From: Acinetobacter tandoii DSM 14970 = CIP 107469 | Lineage (GTDB): Bacteria; Pseudomonadota; Gammaproteobacteria; Pseudomonadales; Moraxellaceae | Assembly: GCF_000400735.1 (NCBI RefSeq) | Contig: NZ_KE007368.1 | Span: 58,987-122,986 of the forward strand | DNA length: 64,000 nucleotides | Direction: 5' to 3' | Shown here: positions 44,818 to 54,934 of the stretch, piece after piece | How the letters are laid out: each line of letters starts with the position of its first letter | Numbering within the stretch: the stretch's first letter is position 1 | The notes under the pieces: generated by a model | Database searches by the model: none | What the model saw: the letters and a program-made list of their open reading frames with translations, nothing else | Told to the model about the DNA's origin: nothing | Translations under genes and position numbers: made by a program

Positions 44818-46392
44818 ATGACCTCTCTGCAAAGGCTACTTTCAAAGCTCAATCTAGATTTGAGAAAGTTAATTCTTTTTCTTGCCATGTTTAGTGTATT
44901 TAGCCTATTCGTGATTTCACTGGCAGTGAGCTATTACATTCAGCGTCAACAACTAATTGAAAATTCATTATCAGTTAATTTTGATTATGCTTCAAAAATT
45001 GCGCAAGGAACGGATTTACAATTTAAAAGTCTAGTTAAGCAACTGGCATATAGTGCAGAAATTTTGGGGCATTCTTTTGATGACCCTGCCGCTCTACAAA
45101 ATGAAGTCAATCGTCTACGTTATCAATCAGATTTTTTTGATAGTGTCGTGGTGATTAATAAAGAAGGACGTTTTGTCAGCTATGCCCCTGAACAATTGGC
45201 ATTTAATAAACAGCAAGTCAATAAAACCTATGGCATTCAACTGTCATTAGAAAAAAAAGCTCCTGTTATCACACATCCTTACTATTCCATTCGACATAAT
45301 TTAATCGTCTTTATCTCCCAACCGATTTTTGACCAAAACCACCAATATCTCGGTTTTATTGGCGGAGCGTTGTATTTAAAGAAAAATAATTTAATCCGAG
45401 AGTTACTCAGTATCAAATATAATTATCAAAACAGTTATATGTATGTGCTTGATCAATACAATCGCATTATTTTTCATCCTGATGCTAAACGTATTGGTGA
45501 AACAGTCACGCACAACTCAGGGCTTGCTCAAATTCAAGCAACCAAGTATGGAAAAATTGAATTGATAAATAGTCAAGGGCGAGAAAATCTCGCGGGTTTT
45601 GCCTATGTGCCTTCCACCAAATGGATCATCATTTCTCAGCAGCCCACAGCAGTATTATTAGAACAAGCCACCAGTATTGTTTATAAAACTTTATTCGGTA
45701 TGTCGATCTTTTATCTGGTTATTTTCTTTATCGTCTGGCGTATTGCTTATCTTATTTCCAACCCACTAGAACAACTGGCAAAAATGGCCAGTGTATTGAA
45801 TACTCCAGATATCGATCAAAGAATCAAAAGCATTGAACCTTGGTATTTTGAAGTTTTAAAATTCCGCCTCTCTTTACTACTAAGTGCTCAAAACTTTAAA
45901 AAGAGGATTAATGAGCTAAATTACCACGTCAACACTGACCCACTGACAGGCTTTTATAACCGTCGAGGTATGGATGTATTTACCCAAGAATTGATTAATG
46001 CCAAAACCCAGTTTTGTGTGATTGCCATTGATATTGATCACTTTAAACAAGTCAATGATACCTATGGACATGACAAAGGCGATGTGGTTTTACAAAAAGT
46101 GGCTGAACTAATTCAAGCCAACTTCCGTGATAACGATGTGTGTTGCCGTTTTGGCGGTGAAGAATTTATCGTACTAACACCAAGTACAGATTTGAATATT
46201 GGCCATAAATTGGCAGAACGCTTAAGACTCAAATTAGAATCGACTTTAATTGAAGGGATTGGCCCGATCACCATTTCGATTGGTCTTGCACATTGGCCTG
46301 ACTCTTCTGCACATATCAAAGCGGTAATGAAACTGGCCGATGAAAACCTATATCAAGCCAAAGCGAATGGACGCAATCGCATCTGTATGTAA
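44818..46392 (+). CDS. Membrane diguanylate cyclase with extracytoplasmic Cache-like sensor
   Basis: Makes cyclic di-GMP. The 524 residues run: TM1 (about 18-40), a periplasmic Cache-like sensor (about 45-280), TM2 (about 285-310), a HAMP-like linker, and a C-terminal GGDEF domain starting DPLTGFYNRRGMD near residue 373 with an intact GGEEF signature near 445, so it should be active. The allosteric I-site RxxD is not evident where expected just upstream (NDVCCRF), so product inhibition may be weak. ATG 44818 was taken; a GTG lies one codon before. Its neighbour on the right carries GGDEF and EAL. Confidence 0.93.
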   Translation: MTSLQRLLSKLNLDLRKLILFLAMFSVFSLFVISLAVSYYIQRQQLIENSLSVNFDYASKIAQGTDLQFKSLVKQLAYSAEILGHSFDDPAALQNEVNRLRYQSDFFDSVVVINKEGRFVSYAPEQLAFNKQQVNKTYGIQLSLEKKAPVITHPYYSIRHNLIVFISQPIFDQNHQYLGFIGGALYLKKNNLIRELLSIKYNYQNSYMYVLDQYNRIIFHPDAKRIGETVTHNSGLAQIQATKYGKIELINSQGRENLAGFAYVPSTKWIIISQQPTAVLLEQATSIVYKTLFGMSIFYLVIFFIVWRIAYLISNPLEQLAKMASVLNTPDIDQRIKSIEPWYFEVLKFRLSLLLSAQNFKKRINELNYHVNTDPLTGFYNRRGMDVFTQELINAKTQFCVIAIDIDHFKQVNDTYGHDKGDVVLQKVAELIQANFRDNDVCCRFGGEEFIVLTPSTDLNIGHKLAERLRLKLESTLIEGIGPITISIGLAHWPDSSAHIKAVMKLADENLYQAKANGRNRICM

Positions 46393-46487
46393 CTTAAACT
46401 GGTGCTTTAAAATTTAATTACGCTCAAGGAACAATCTTGAACAATCAAAATCAGACGAGAACCATCCACCACACTTTAGTTTGGTAG

Positions 46488-48536
46488 TTAAAAGTGTTCG
46501 AGTTGTTCGACTTCCATGGGCATAGCCAGTAAATAGCCTTGTAGCTGTTGGCAGCCTAAACGCGATAAAATTTCGGCTTGTGAGGCACATTCCACCCCTT
46601 CAGCAGTCACCACCAAACCAAGTTTAATCGCCAGTTGAATAATACTTTCTAGAATCATTTCCTCTTTAGAGTCGACTTCTAAATCATAAATAAACTCACG
46701 GTCTATTTTCAGTTCATCTACTGGAAGATTTTTTAAATACAGAAAACTCGAATGACCTGTTCCAAAATCATCAATTGCCAACTTGATGCCCATTTGGCGC
46801 AAACGTTCAAAACTCAAAATACTGGATTCAATATGATGCATCGCAGTCGTTTCTGTAATTTCAATCATCAAATGACTTGGATCAATTTGATATTTTTCAA
46901 ATAACTGTTCAAGGTTGGTGAATAAATGCTTGTGCTCAAATTGCACTGCAGAGAGGTTTACAGCAACGGGGAAAAACGGGGCGTTATTTTTTTCCCAAAT
47001 TTGAATCTGACGACAGGCTTGTTCCAATACCCAATAGCCCACTTCAATAATGAGTCCAGTCTTTTCTGCCCCCCGAATAAACATATTCGGAGTTAATAAC
47101 CCCAAAGTTGGATGCTGCCAACGAATTAACGCTTCTACACCACAAATTTGATGATCACGAGTAGTAAATTTAGGTTGGTAAAACAAGATAAATTGCTGCT
47201 CTTCCACAGCTTTATATAAATCATTGATTAATTTGGTTAAGCTTTTAGTTTCCTGCTGATCTACCGTGTAGTTAAACACCGAATAGGTATTACGCCCCTG
47301 ATATTTAGAGGAAAGCATGGCCGCATCTGCATTGATTAATAAATCTTGCAAATTATTGCCATGTTCAGGAAACATCGCGATGCCAACGCTTGCCGAGATA
47401 TTAATTTCCTTTCCTGCAATCAAAAAACTATTTTGAATTTGTTCAAGTGCAACATTTGCCATATGCTCAGCTTGTTCTAAACTCGCATCTTCAATCACCA
47501 GCAAGAACTCATCTCCCCCAATACGGAGTAATTTTTGATGTTCATTCAATTGGGCATGAATACGGCTTGAAAGCTGTACCAACAATTGGTCACCCACATG
47601 ATGACCAAAGACATCATTTACGCTCTTAAAACGATCTAAATCAATAAAAAGAAAAGCGATTTTCTGGTCGTTATAACGGTGATTGGTAAATAGAAAATGG
47701 GCATATTCAGCCAAATACAAACGATTCGGTAGCTTGGTCAGATTATCCCTAACTGCTTGTTTCGCCAGCTCTTGGTTTGCATTATATAGTTGTAAGTTAC
47801 GCTCTTCTAAACGCTGCTCTAATACTGCTACAAAAAAAGCGGCAATAAAAATCAGAGAAGTCACCAATAATACGGTAAATAAAATTAGACTATAACCTGA
47901 TTGATTTAAAGTGATTAAATCCGTCGCATGTTTGACAAATCTGGTGGCGGTCATACCACTAAAATGCATACCAACAATCGTGATTGACAGCATTAATGCA
48001 ATACACAGCTTTAACCAGAATTGATATTTAATTGCAGCTTTATATTTAAATGTTAACCAGAACGTTAAACCTGAACCACAGATTGCAAAAATAATCGAGA
48101 ACAGCACCAACATGGCATCATATTGAATATGATAAGACGGTAATTCTAATGCGAGCATCCCTGTATAGTGCATACCAGAGATCCCTAATCCCATCAAAAC
48201 TGCCCCCATAATGAGACGAGCAAATGATAAGGTTGGACGGGTAATTAACCAAATAGCAAATGTGGAAGCAATAAATGCAATGAAATAAGAAGTTAAGGTC
48301 AACCAAAAATCTATACTAAATGGTTCTGGAAAATGGCTGGCAAAAATAGCAATAAAATGCATACACCAAATGGCAACCCCAAGCACCAACCCGCTGGTCA
48401 CCAAAATGACTTTGTGAAGCTTCTGCTGCGGCCCACGGAATAATAACTGTTCGAGTGACACGACCATTAAACATGCCAACAAAGCAAATAAAATAGAACC
48501 TATAACTAGGCTTAAATCATAATGTATATGAACCAT
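46488..48536 (-). CDS. MHYT-GGDEF-EAL cyclic di-GMP protein
   Basis: A 682-residue integral membrane signalling protein. The N-terminal MHYT sensor has about seven helices (1-235) with the repeated metal-site motifs MHFIA, MHYTG and MHFSG; in this family the motif is proposed to bind copper and sense a gas such as oxygen, CO or NO. A GGDEF domain follows (DNLTKLPNRL, then an intact RIGGDEF near residue 335), and an EAL domain (VEALIRWQHPTLG, IDDFGTGHSSF, ITAEG-type end VTAEGVECA). Both catalytic signatures are intact, so it could make or degrade c-di-GMP. It is convergent with the diguanylate cyclase. Confidence 0.94.
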   Translation of the reverse strand: MVHIHYDLSLVIGSILFALLACLMVVSLEQLLFRGPQQKLHKVILVTSGLVLGVAIWCMHFIAIFASHFPEPFSIDFWLTLTSYFIAFIASTFAIWLITRPTLSFARLIMGAVLMGLGISGMHYTGMLALELPSYHIQYDAMLVLFSIIFAICGSGLTFWLTFKYKAAIKYQFWLKLCIALMLSITIVGMHFSGMTATRFVKHATDLITLNQSGYSLILFTVLLVTSLIFIAAFFVAVLEQRLEERNLQLYNANQELAKQAVRDNLTKLPNRLYLAEYAHFLFTNHRYNDQKIAFLFIDLDRFKSVNDVFGHHVGDQLLVQLSSRIHAQLNEHQKLLRIGGDEFLLVIEDASLEQAEHMANVALEQIQNSFLIAGKEINISASVGIAMFPEHGNNLQDLLINADAAMLSSKYQGRNTYSVFNYTVDQQETKSLTKLINDLYKAVEEQQFILFYQPKFTTRDHQICGVEALIRWQHPTLGLLTPNMFIRGAEKTGLIIEVGYWVLEQACRQIQIWEKNNAPFFPVAVNLSAVQFEHKHLFTNLEQLFEKYQIDPSHLMIEITETTAMHHIESSILSFERLRQMGIKLAIDDFGTGHSSFLYLKNLPVDELKIDREFIYDLEVDSKEEMILESIIQLAIKLGLVVTAEGVECASQAEILSRLGCQQLQGYLLAMPMEVEQLEHF

Positions 48537-48761
48537 ATAAAGCTTCCGTTTAGGTCATCTTTTTTTTATCAATACATTCAAAGTCGAGCTCTCAAGCGAT
48601 AAAAAACGTTAAGTTTTTTTCAAATTTTATAATCTTGTTTAGAATCTAATACTCTATCGTTTTGGTCAAGTGTTTATTCTGGATTATTTTTACTAATAGT
48701 TGTCTTAATCAACTGTTATCCATTTATTTTTTATGTCTTTTTTATACTCAAAATGTAAGAA

Positions 48762-48783
48762 AGCCAGCCCATTTGGACTGGCT
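48762..48783 (-). terminator. Probable terminator of prc
   Basis: AGCCAGCCC and GGACTGGCT pair over nine positions with one mismatch around ATTT, 28 bp past the prc stop. The T run is interrupted. Confidence 0.6.
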
Positions 48784-48810
48784 CTAAATCCAGTCTATCC
48801 TACTAAAAAA

Positions 48811-51000
48811 TTAAGACTTCACTTTCTGTATTTTCGTATAATCAAGCAATACATTCGCAGCTTCGGTCACAAATGCTTCCTCTTCAGGCAATGCAGGACG
48901 TTGTGTAGCTTTCATTTTGGCACGAGACTCTGCCAATGCATCTAAAGAAGCTTGGTAACTCTCCCAATTTGCATATGGCTTTTGACCTGTTGCCTGACGA
49001 CGCTGATTTTCTGCCTTCAAAGTTTCTTGCTCTAGCGCAATTAACTCCGCTTTGCGTTGCTCAATATCCAACACGATACGTTTTTGCTCATCCGATTTTT
49101 TCGCAATCGCTTTACGCTGTTCCAAATATTTGAACTGTGGCTCAACACTCACGCGTTGTTCAGAAGCTTGATCAAGTTGTTGCACATAAGGTTTAACAGA
49201 GCCTTCTCGCTTGAATGGTGCTGTTGGAATGGTATCCCATTTCAAGGCATTCTTCGCTTTACGTTCACCAAATTCTTCATTATAGATATCCACCAATGTT
49301 ACATCTGGAATGACACCTTTGTTTTGTGTGCTTCCCCCTGTCACACGGTAGAACTTACGTTGAGTCAAGGTCGCCTGCCCATAAGCCAAACTGTCCAGTT
49401 GAACTTGCGCAGTCCCCTTACCTGTGGTGGTGCTACCAATCACAATGCCACGCTCATAATCTTGAATCGCAGCAGAGTAAATTTCACTCGCCGAAGCAGA
49501 AGCCAAATTAACTAATACTGCCAGTGGACCAGCATAGGTTTGCGCGCCACCATCATCATCTTCAAACACGCTTACATTACCATTGCCATCACGAATTTGT
49601 ACCACTGGACCCGACTTAATCACCTGCCCTAACATACGTGCTACTTCTTCTAAAGAGCCACCCGGATTATTACGCAAATCAATAATGATACCTTCTACAT
49701 TTTTCGTTTGTAGGTCTTTCAGGGCATTATTGGTATCTTCAGACACTGAACGATATTCGTTACCTGCACGGCGTGCGCGATAATTCAAATAGAATGATGG
49801 GATTTCAATCACACCCATGCGGTGCACTTTACCATCACGTTTCACTTCGACCACACGTGAACGTACCCCTGCATCTTCTTCCTGAATCACATCACGAACA
49901 ATTGTCACATTCCGTGCTTGGCTCATTGAAGCACCTGTTGCCAACAAGCGTACAGTTACTTTGGTTCCACGTTTACCACGAATCAACCCCACAATTTCAT
50001 TGCTTGGCCAACCCACAACATCTATCATTTTTTCGCCATCTTGTGCCACACCAATAATGCGGTCACCCGACTTCACTTGTCCTGTTTTGCTTGCAGGCCC
50101 ACCATCTACAATAGTTTCAATCTTGGTATAGTCTTCATTACCACGTTCTGGACGAATAGATACCCCAATCCCTTCCAACTGCAAAGTCGTTTGACGGTTC
50201 AATTCCATCGCATCGACAGGTGGGAAATAGTTGCTGTGCGGATCATAGGTCAGCATCATTGCATTTAAGGTTTTATCTAGAACATCATCACTTTTGGTAC
50301 GGCTAATTCGTTCCAATTGACGGGTATAGCGCTTGGTCAGCGTCTGAACAGGTGTTAAATCTTCTGGGCTGGTTAAATCCTGCCCATTGGCAAGTTCAGG
50401 ATTATCTTTTAACACTTTTTGCTTAGCCAGTTCTTCTTGTTTGCTGATGGTCAAATTGATGAGTTGTGACACCAGCATTTTGTGCCAATAAGTACGCTGC
50501 TCTTGAGTATTTTTAAAATAAGCCGCTTTTTCACGATCAACATCGATGTAGACATTTGGCTGATTCAAGTTTTGCGGTTTTTTCAGCTCTGCCAACATAA
50601 ACTCATAAAACTGCGCCAAACGCTCACGATATTGGGCATGAATCGCGTAGGGACCTGTTAAATCCCCCGCTTTTAATGCCGCACCAAAGGTCGCCCCATA
50701 TTGTTTCTTATATTGCTCAACTTCTGAGTTCAGAAAAATCGTATGGTCTGGATCTAAGCTGTCCAGATAAAAATCGAGAATACGATTCGAAGTATCTGCA
50801 TCCAAACGCATATTTAAATAATGTTGACGGTCAACTAAGGTTGCCAATTGTCGTGAAACCAGCGCTTGTTCTTTTGTTGGCACGACAGATTTTGAGACTA
50901 CAGCGGTATCGTTGGCTGCAATTGCTTGATTGATTGCGTGTGTGAAAAACAAACCACCAGTCGCAATGGCAACTGCACAAGCTATTGTTTGAAGTTTCAT
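48811..51000 (-). CDS. prc: Carboxy-terminal processing protease Prc (Tsp)
   Basis: Periplasmic S41 serine protease that trims C-terminal tails and controls peptidoglycan hydrolases. The 729 residues contain a signal peptide (to about residue 29, ending AIA), an N-terminal helical domain, a PDZ domain (LQLEGIGVSI through VGLIRGKRGTKVTVRLL, about 260-350), the protease core with DLRNNPGGSLEE, the catalytic Ser in ASASASEIYSAA near 500 and the catalytic Lys in TTGKGTAQ near 525, and a charged C-terminal helical domain. Length and order match E. coli Prc. It is divergent from nagZ, another peptidoglycan-turnover gene. Confidence 0.95.
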   Translation of the reverse strand: MKLQTIACAVAIATGGLFFTHAINQAIAANDTAVVSKSVVPTKEQALVSRQLATLVDRQHYLNMRLDADTSNRILDFYLDSLDPDHTIFLNSEVEQYKKQYGATFGAALKAGDLTGPYAIHAQYRERLAQFYEFMLAELKKPQNLNQPNVYIDVDREKAAYFKNTQEQRTYWHKMLVSQLINLTISKQEELAKQKVLKDNPELANGQDLTSPEDLTPVQTLTKRYTRQLERISRTKSDDVLDKTLNAMMLTYDPHSNYFPPVDAMELNRQTTLQLEGIGVSIRPERGNEDYTKIETIVDGGPASKTGQVKSGDRIIGVAQDGEKMIDVVGWPSNEIVGLIRGKRGTKVTVRLLATGASMSQARNVTIVRDVIQEEDAGVRSRVVEVKRDGKVHRMGVIEIPSFYLNYRARRAGNEYRSVSEDTNNALKDLQTKNVEGIIIDLRNNPGGSLEEVARMLGQVIKSGPVVQIRDGNGNVSVFEDDDGGAQTYAGPLAVLVNLASASASEIYSAAIQDYERGIVIGSTTTGKGTAQVQLDSLAYGQATLTQRKFYRVTGGSTQNKGVIPDVTLVDIYNEEFGERKAKNALKWDTIPTAPFKREGSVKPYVQQLDQASEQRVSVEPQFKYLEQRKAIAKKSDEQKRIVLDIEQRKAELIALEQETLKAENQRRQATGQKPYANWESYQASLDALAESRAKMKATQRPALPEEEAFVTEAANVLLDYTKIQKVKS

Positions 51001-51225
51001 AAATAATTTGTACTTCCTTGGTTTTTGACCAAAATTACTGCTTCGTTATTCAACATGAATGGTGCAGATTCAACATCTTAAACAACTAAATATGTTTATG
51101 TCGTGTAGTTTTATCATAATCTGTGCTGACAAAATGTAGCAAATCATTGCAAAATTCGGGTATTGTTTCGCGGAAGCTGATCCCTTCAGCCTTTTTATTT
51201 AAATAATTCAAACACGGACACCGAT

Positions 51226-52245
51226 ATGATTGGCGCATTGATGCTAGACATCGCTGGCACAGAACTTACCCAAGAAGATATTGAACTATTGCAAGCTCCG
51301 CAAGTCGGTGGCGTTATTTTATTTGCACGAAATATTCAGTCCCCACAACAAGTCCGTGCACTGACCGATCATATGCGTCAAATTCGTCCTGAAATTTTAA
51401 TTGCGGTCGATCAGGAAGGCGGTCGTGTACAACGTTTAAAACAAGGCTTTACCCTACTTCCTGCAATGGGCCGCTTTGGTGAGTTATACCAGACTAATGC
51501 TGAGCAGGCATTAGACCTTGCTGAACAATGCGGCTGGCTCATGGCAACTGAGGTTTTGGCTGTTGGGATTGATTTTAGCTTTGCACCTGTACTCGACTTA
51601 AACGACATTAGCGATGTGATTGGTGACCGTGGTTTTGCCAAGAACATGCAAGACATTGTGCCACTTGCCAGTGCTTTTCTGAAAGGCATGAAACGTGCAG
51701 GTATGGCTTCAACAGGCAAACACTTTCCTGGGCATGGCTCAGTGAAGGCAGACTCACATGTCGCGGCTGCCATTGATTCACGTCCCTATGCCGAAATCTT
51801 TGCTAAAGACATGCAAAGTTTTATTCAACTGATGCCGCAACTCGATGCCCTTATGCCTGCTCATGTAATTTATGATCAGGTCGATCCGAACCCAGCAGGC
51901 TTCTCTGAGTTCTGGATTCAAAACATTCTTCGTCAAGAGTTAAAGTTTGATGGCGTACTGTTCTCTGACGACTTAAGCATGCAAGCGGCCTGTGTTGCAG
52001 GCGGTGCCGATGCTCGCATTCAAGCTGCACTGAAAGCAGGCTGTGATATGGGGCTGGTATGTAATGATCGTGCTGCACAATGTATTGCTTTGGCAGGCAT
52101 GACTGAACTGCCTCTACCAAATCAGCAACGTTTAGAACGTATGCGCGGGAAAATCCCGAATATTCAAATTGGTGAAACTTTAGCGCTGGGTGCTGAATGG
52201 CAACGTGTCAGAGACAACATTACCGCCTTTAGAAATGCTAACTAA
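51226..52245 (+). CDS. nagZ: Beta-N-acetylhexosaminidase
   Basis: Cytoplasmic glycoside hydrolase family 3 enzyme that cuts GlcNAc from anhydromuropeptides in cell-wall recycling, which can feed beta-lactamase induction. The 339 residues show PQVGGVILFARNI, AVDQEGGRVQRLK, the catalytic loop KHFPGHGSVKADSHVA (Asp/His pair) and GVLFSDDLSMQAA with the nucleophile aspartate near 246. There is no signal peptide, as expected for NagZ. It is divergent from prc and ends in its own terminator. Confidence 0.95.
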   Translation: MIGALMLDIAGTELTQEDIELLQAPQVGGVILFARNIQSPQQVRALTDHMRQIRPEILIAVDQEGGRVQRLKQGFTLLPAMGRFGELYQTNAEQALDLAEQCGWLMATEVLAVGIDFSFAPVLDLNDISDVIGDRGFAKNMQDIVPLASAFLKGMKRAGMASTGKHFPGHGSVKADSHVAAAIDSRPYAEIFAKDMQSFIQLMPQLDALMPAHVIYDQVDPNPAGFSEFWIQNILRQELKFDGVLFSDDLSMQAACVAGGADARIQAALKAGCDMGLVCNDRAAQCIALAGMTELPLPNQQRLERMRGKIPNIQIGETLALGAEWQRVRDNITAFRNAN

Positions 52246-52256
52246 CTATTCGACGG

Positions 52257-52283
52257 AAGGAGCACCACAAAGTGCTCCTTTTT
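52257..52283 (+). terminator. Intrinsic terminator of nagZ
   Basis: AAGGAGCAC and GTGCTCCTT form a perfect 9-bp stem around CACAAA, with T residues following. Confidence 0.88.
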
Positions 52284-52354
52284 CATTATGATGTAAGCAC
52301 TTTCAGCAACTATTGCTGTACTAAAATCAAAACAAAAAAGTAGGTCAGGAAGAC

Positions 52355-53230
52355 ATGTCAGAAGGACTTTCACAACATCGCCATATCTCTTTTACAGCCC
52401 ATTACACAGGTTATATTTGGTATCAAATGGGGATTTCAAATGCAGTTTTTGCCACTACCAAAGGTAAATTTTTAGCAAAACTGGTGCATCCATTAGAGTC
52501 TTGGGCAGAACGCTATGTAGGGGGAAGTATGCGCAGCACCTTAAAGCAACGCCACCGCATGATTGATGAACATCTTTATCAATTGATTGCCCAGCACCCG
52601 CAACTACAAGTCTTAGAAATTGCATGTGGGCTTTCACCGCGCGGTTGGAGTTTCCGTCGCAAGTTTCCTAATTTGGTCTATCGAGAATTAGACTTACCCG
52701 AAATGGCACACGTCAAAACTCAAGCACTGCAACAACTTGAATCCAATAGCCCTCAGGTACTGAGTGCTGATATTTTTAGCGATGAATTTTCTCAGGTTTT
52801 TCAAAAATTTGACACGCGCTTTCCACTGGTAGTAATTAGTGAAGGGCTGATTAACTATTTTGATAAAACCTCATTGGCACAATTATTCCAAGCCATCAGC
52901 AATAACGGGAAGTATTTTCCCGAAATCCACTATCTCAGCGATATTTATCCTGAACCCGTCAAAAATAAATTGGCACATATCATTTGGAGCAGCAGCAAAC
53001 TGTTAAAAATGATGTCTCGTAGTGCCTTTAGTTTTCACTTTACTCAACCAAATGAGCTTCAGATTTTTTTGCAAGATGCGGGTTTTCAAACATCATCTGT
53101 CATTCAACCCAAACTCTATTTCCAAGTGCAAACAGATGAAACCACATCGGAAGAACATCTTGGCGATCTGGTCTGGATGCTACACGCCACAAGTAAACCC
53201 CGTACCTTACATCCCGATTTAAAACATTAA
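52355..53230 (+). CDS. Class I SAM-dependent methyltransferase (LCMT-like)
   Basis: A 291-residue Rossmann methyltransferase. The SAM-binding motif is VLEIACGLSPRGWSF near residue 88, then LVYRELDLPEMAHVKTQAL as motif II, and VISEGLINYFD near 160. The GLSPRG and EGL...YF motifs belong to the leucine-carboxyl-methyltransferase/PPM-like group, whose bacterial members have varied substrates. The substrate is not known here. It has AGGAAG ahead of ATG 52355, stands alone and is convergent with the hydrolase-PilZ gene. Confidence 0.85.
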   Translation: MSEGLSQHRHISFTAHYTGYIWYQMGISNAVFATTKGKFLAKLVHPLESWAERYVGGSMRSTLKQRHRMIDEHLYQLIAQHPQLQVLEIACGLSPRGWSFRRKFPNLVYRELDLPEMAHVKTQALQQLESNSPQVLSADIFSDEFSQVFQKFDTRFPLVVISEGLINYFDKTSLAQLFQAISNNGKYFPEIHYLSDIYPEPVKNKLAHIIWSSSKLLKMMSRSAFSFHFTQPNELQIFLQDAGFQTSSVIQPKLYFQVQTDETTSEEHLGDLVWMLHATSKPRTLHPDLKH

Positions 53231-53234
53231 AACA

Positions 53235-53264
53235 AAAGGGGGAGCTGTTTATAGCTCCCCCTTT
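53235..53264. terminator. Bidirectional terminator
   Basis: AAAGGGGGAGCT and AGCTCCCCCTTT form a perfect 12-bp stem around GTTTAT between convergent genes. Confidence 0.88.
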
Positions 53265-53301
53265 CATTGATCCTTGATTGCAAATTTAGGGTCACAAGAT
53301 T

Positions 53302-54627
53302 TTAAGCACTTGCCGACATCATCAAGGCTTGCTGGCGTTGAATATAGCGCAGTAGACGTTCTGCCACGTCAAAACTGCCATGCTTAAATAAAGCGCGAAC
53401 ATGTGTTTCACCTATCTCAAAGATTAAACATTCAATCGTAAAAGAACCCTCTTCATCGTGCAGATGTAAAGCTAAATCACGTGGATATTGCGCAGCGATT
53501 TGACTGTCACCTTGGGTAAAATTGAGTTTTAAACCAAAGAAATTCATATCTTCAATTTCAGTTGATAACTGTAAATCTGAATGACGATGAGTTAAATGAG
53601 TAAATGGTTGACTCACCTGAATTCTTGCTTCGCCTCGACGTTCCATGGTTAATAACTGCGCTCGAGTCATATTCAGAATACCATCTAACTGCTGAATAGA
53701 TTCGCCACGCAAATAAGTTGCGAATAAATGCATGGTTTCTTTACGGCGTTGTAATTGTGGCACATGATCCGCGTTGGCAATCATGGCAAATTCCATATCA
53801 GGACATTGCAAGGCAAAATTGGCATTTTCATAAGGCAAGGTGAAACTGTCATATTGACCACATGCAACCAAAACCTTACAACTTGGAATAGGCACATCAG
53901 TTAAACGCAGCAAGCGATTACAGTTAATTTCATAGCGTTCTTGCTCGGTCGCAGTAAATTCTGCCATCTGCCGAAAGAACAACCGTTTTGCCGTTGGTGA
54001 CATTCGCGTCACATCTAATTTGGCATGATTCACCAAATACAAAATGACTGCCTGACCGAACTCCTCCATACGCTGTTCTTGCATTAAAAATAAAGATTCT
54101 TCAAGTAACATGCGCCAGCTTTTGCGTGTTTTTTGCATCACCCCCATCAAAATCATGCGATCAATCAATTCTGGACGTAAATCTGCCAAACCCGATGCCA
54201 ATACTGAACCTAAAGACATCCCCATGACCGAAACACGCTTCAGCCCGACAATATCCAACCACTGTCCCAACATGACTGCAAGATCACTTAACTCCAATGT
54301 TCCTGCCGAAAGCCCTGTGTCGACATTAGTAATTTGCTGATTTGCGCCCATAGAAGGTAAATCGATTAAAATGACAGGTCCTGCGGCAAACAGTTGCTCT
54401 ACACAATATTTATAAGAGTTAAAATTTTGGAATGCGCCACCAATAATCACAATCGGGGTACGGTGAAGTGTTTCAGGTTCAGCAATCGCCATATACTCGA
54501 TTTTCCATCCATCTATCCAAGTGGTTCGAGCTGGCTGTTTAAAGCTGTGCTTATTATATAAATCAAAAAAACCATGACGGTTTATTGATGACTGTAATTC
54601 CGCGTCCAATTGGATAATGGAATTCAT
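53302..54627 (-). CDS. Alpha/beta hydrolase with C-terminal PilZ-like domain
   Basis: A 441-residue two-part protein. Residues 1-310 form an alpha/beta-hydrolase fold with GMSLG (nucleophile Ser138), the acid Asp260 in CGQYDSF and His288 in ADHVP, a complete triad. After about residue 327 comes a beta-rich domain with MERRGEAR (R-x3-R, Arg331/Arg335) and, 25 residues on, DMNFFG (Asp360 to Gly365), close to the PilZ signature R-x3-R...(D/N)xSxxG with Asn for Ser. This suggests a c-di-GMP-responsive hydrolase, an inference from motifs only. ATG 54627 is preceded by AAGGA; the longer frame to 54765 has no family support. Confidence 0.85.
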   Translation of the reverse strand: MNSIIQLDAELQSSINRHGFFDLYNKHSFKQPARTTWIDGWKIEYMAIAEPETLHRTPIVIIGGAFQNFNSYKYCVEQLFAAGPVILIDLPSMGANQQITNVDTGLSAGTLELSDLAVMLGQWLDIVGLKRVSVMGMSLGSVLASGLADLRPELIDRMILMGVMQKTRKSWRMLLEESLFLMQEQRMEEFGQAVILYLVNHAKLDVTRMSPTAKRLFFRQMAEFTATEQERYEINCNRLLRLTDVPIPSCKVLVACGQYDSFTLPYENANFALQCPDMEFAMIANADHVPQLQRRKETMHLFATYLRGESIQQLDGILNMTRAQLLTMERRGEARIQVSQPFTHLTHRHSDLQLSTEIEDMNFFGLKLNFTQGDSQIAAQYPRDLALHLHDEEGSFTIECLIFEIGETHVRALFKHGSFDVAERLLRYIQRQQALMMSASA

Positions 54628-54934
54628 ATTCCTTGCCTCCATCCTTGTCTTATTTTTATTTTGCAAGACACTACTTAATGCAACGTATGTGCCTATTTTT
54701 AAGCACAAACTCATTCTATTTTTGTGTAAGACGTCAATGTCATTATCGCTTGTCATCATATACAAAGGTTGTTTTTAGGCGCAACTCATTCCATGACCGC
54801 TTGTCTTTTTTTGCCCTAAAAGCGATAGGATGCATCCTGTACGCTAAAGTTTTATCTATTTTCACTGAGATACTTCATTGTCAGTACACAGGCTGTTACT
54901 ATCGGAACTGAAATTTCTAAGTGATCAAACCGCC

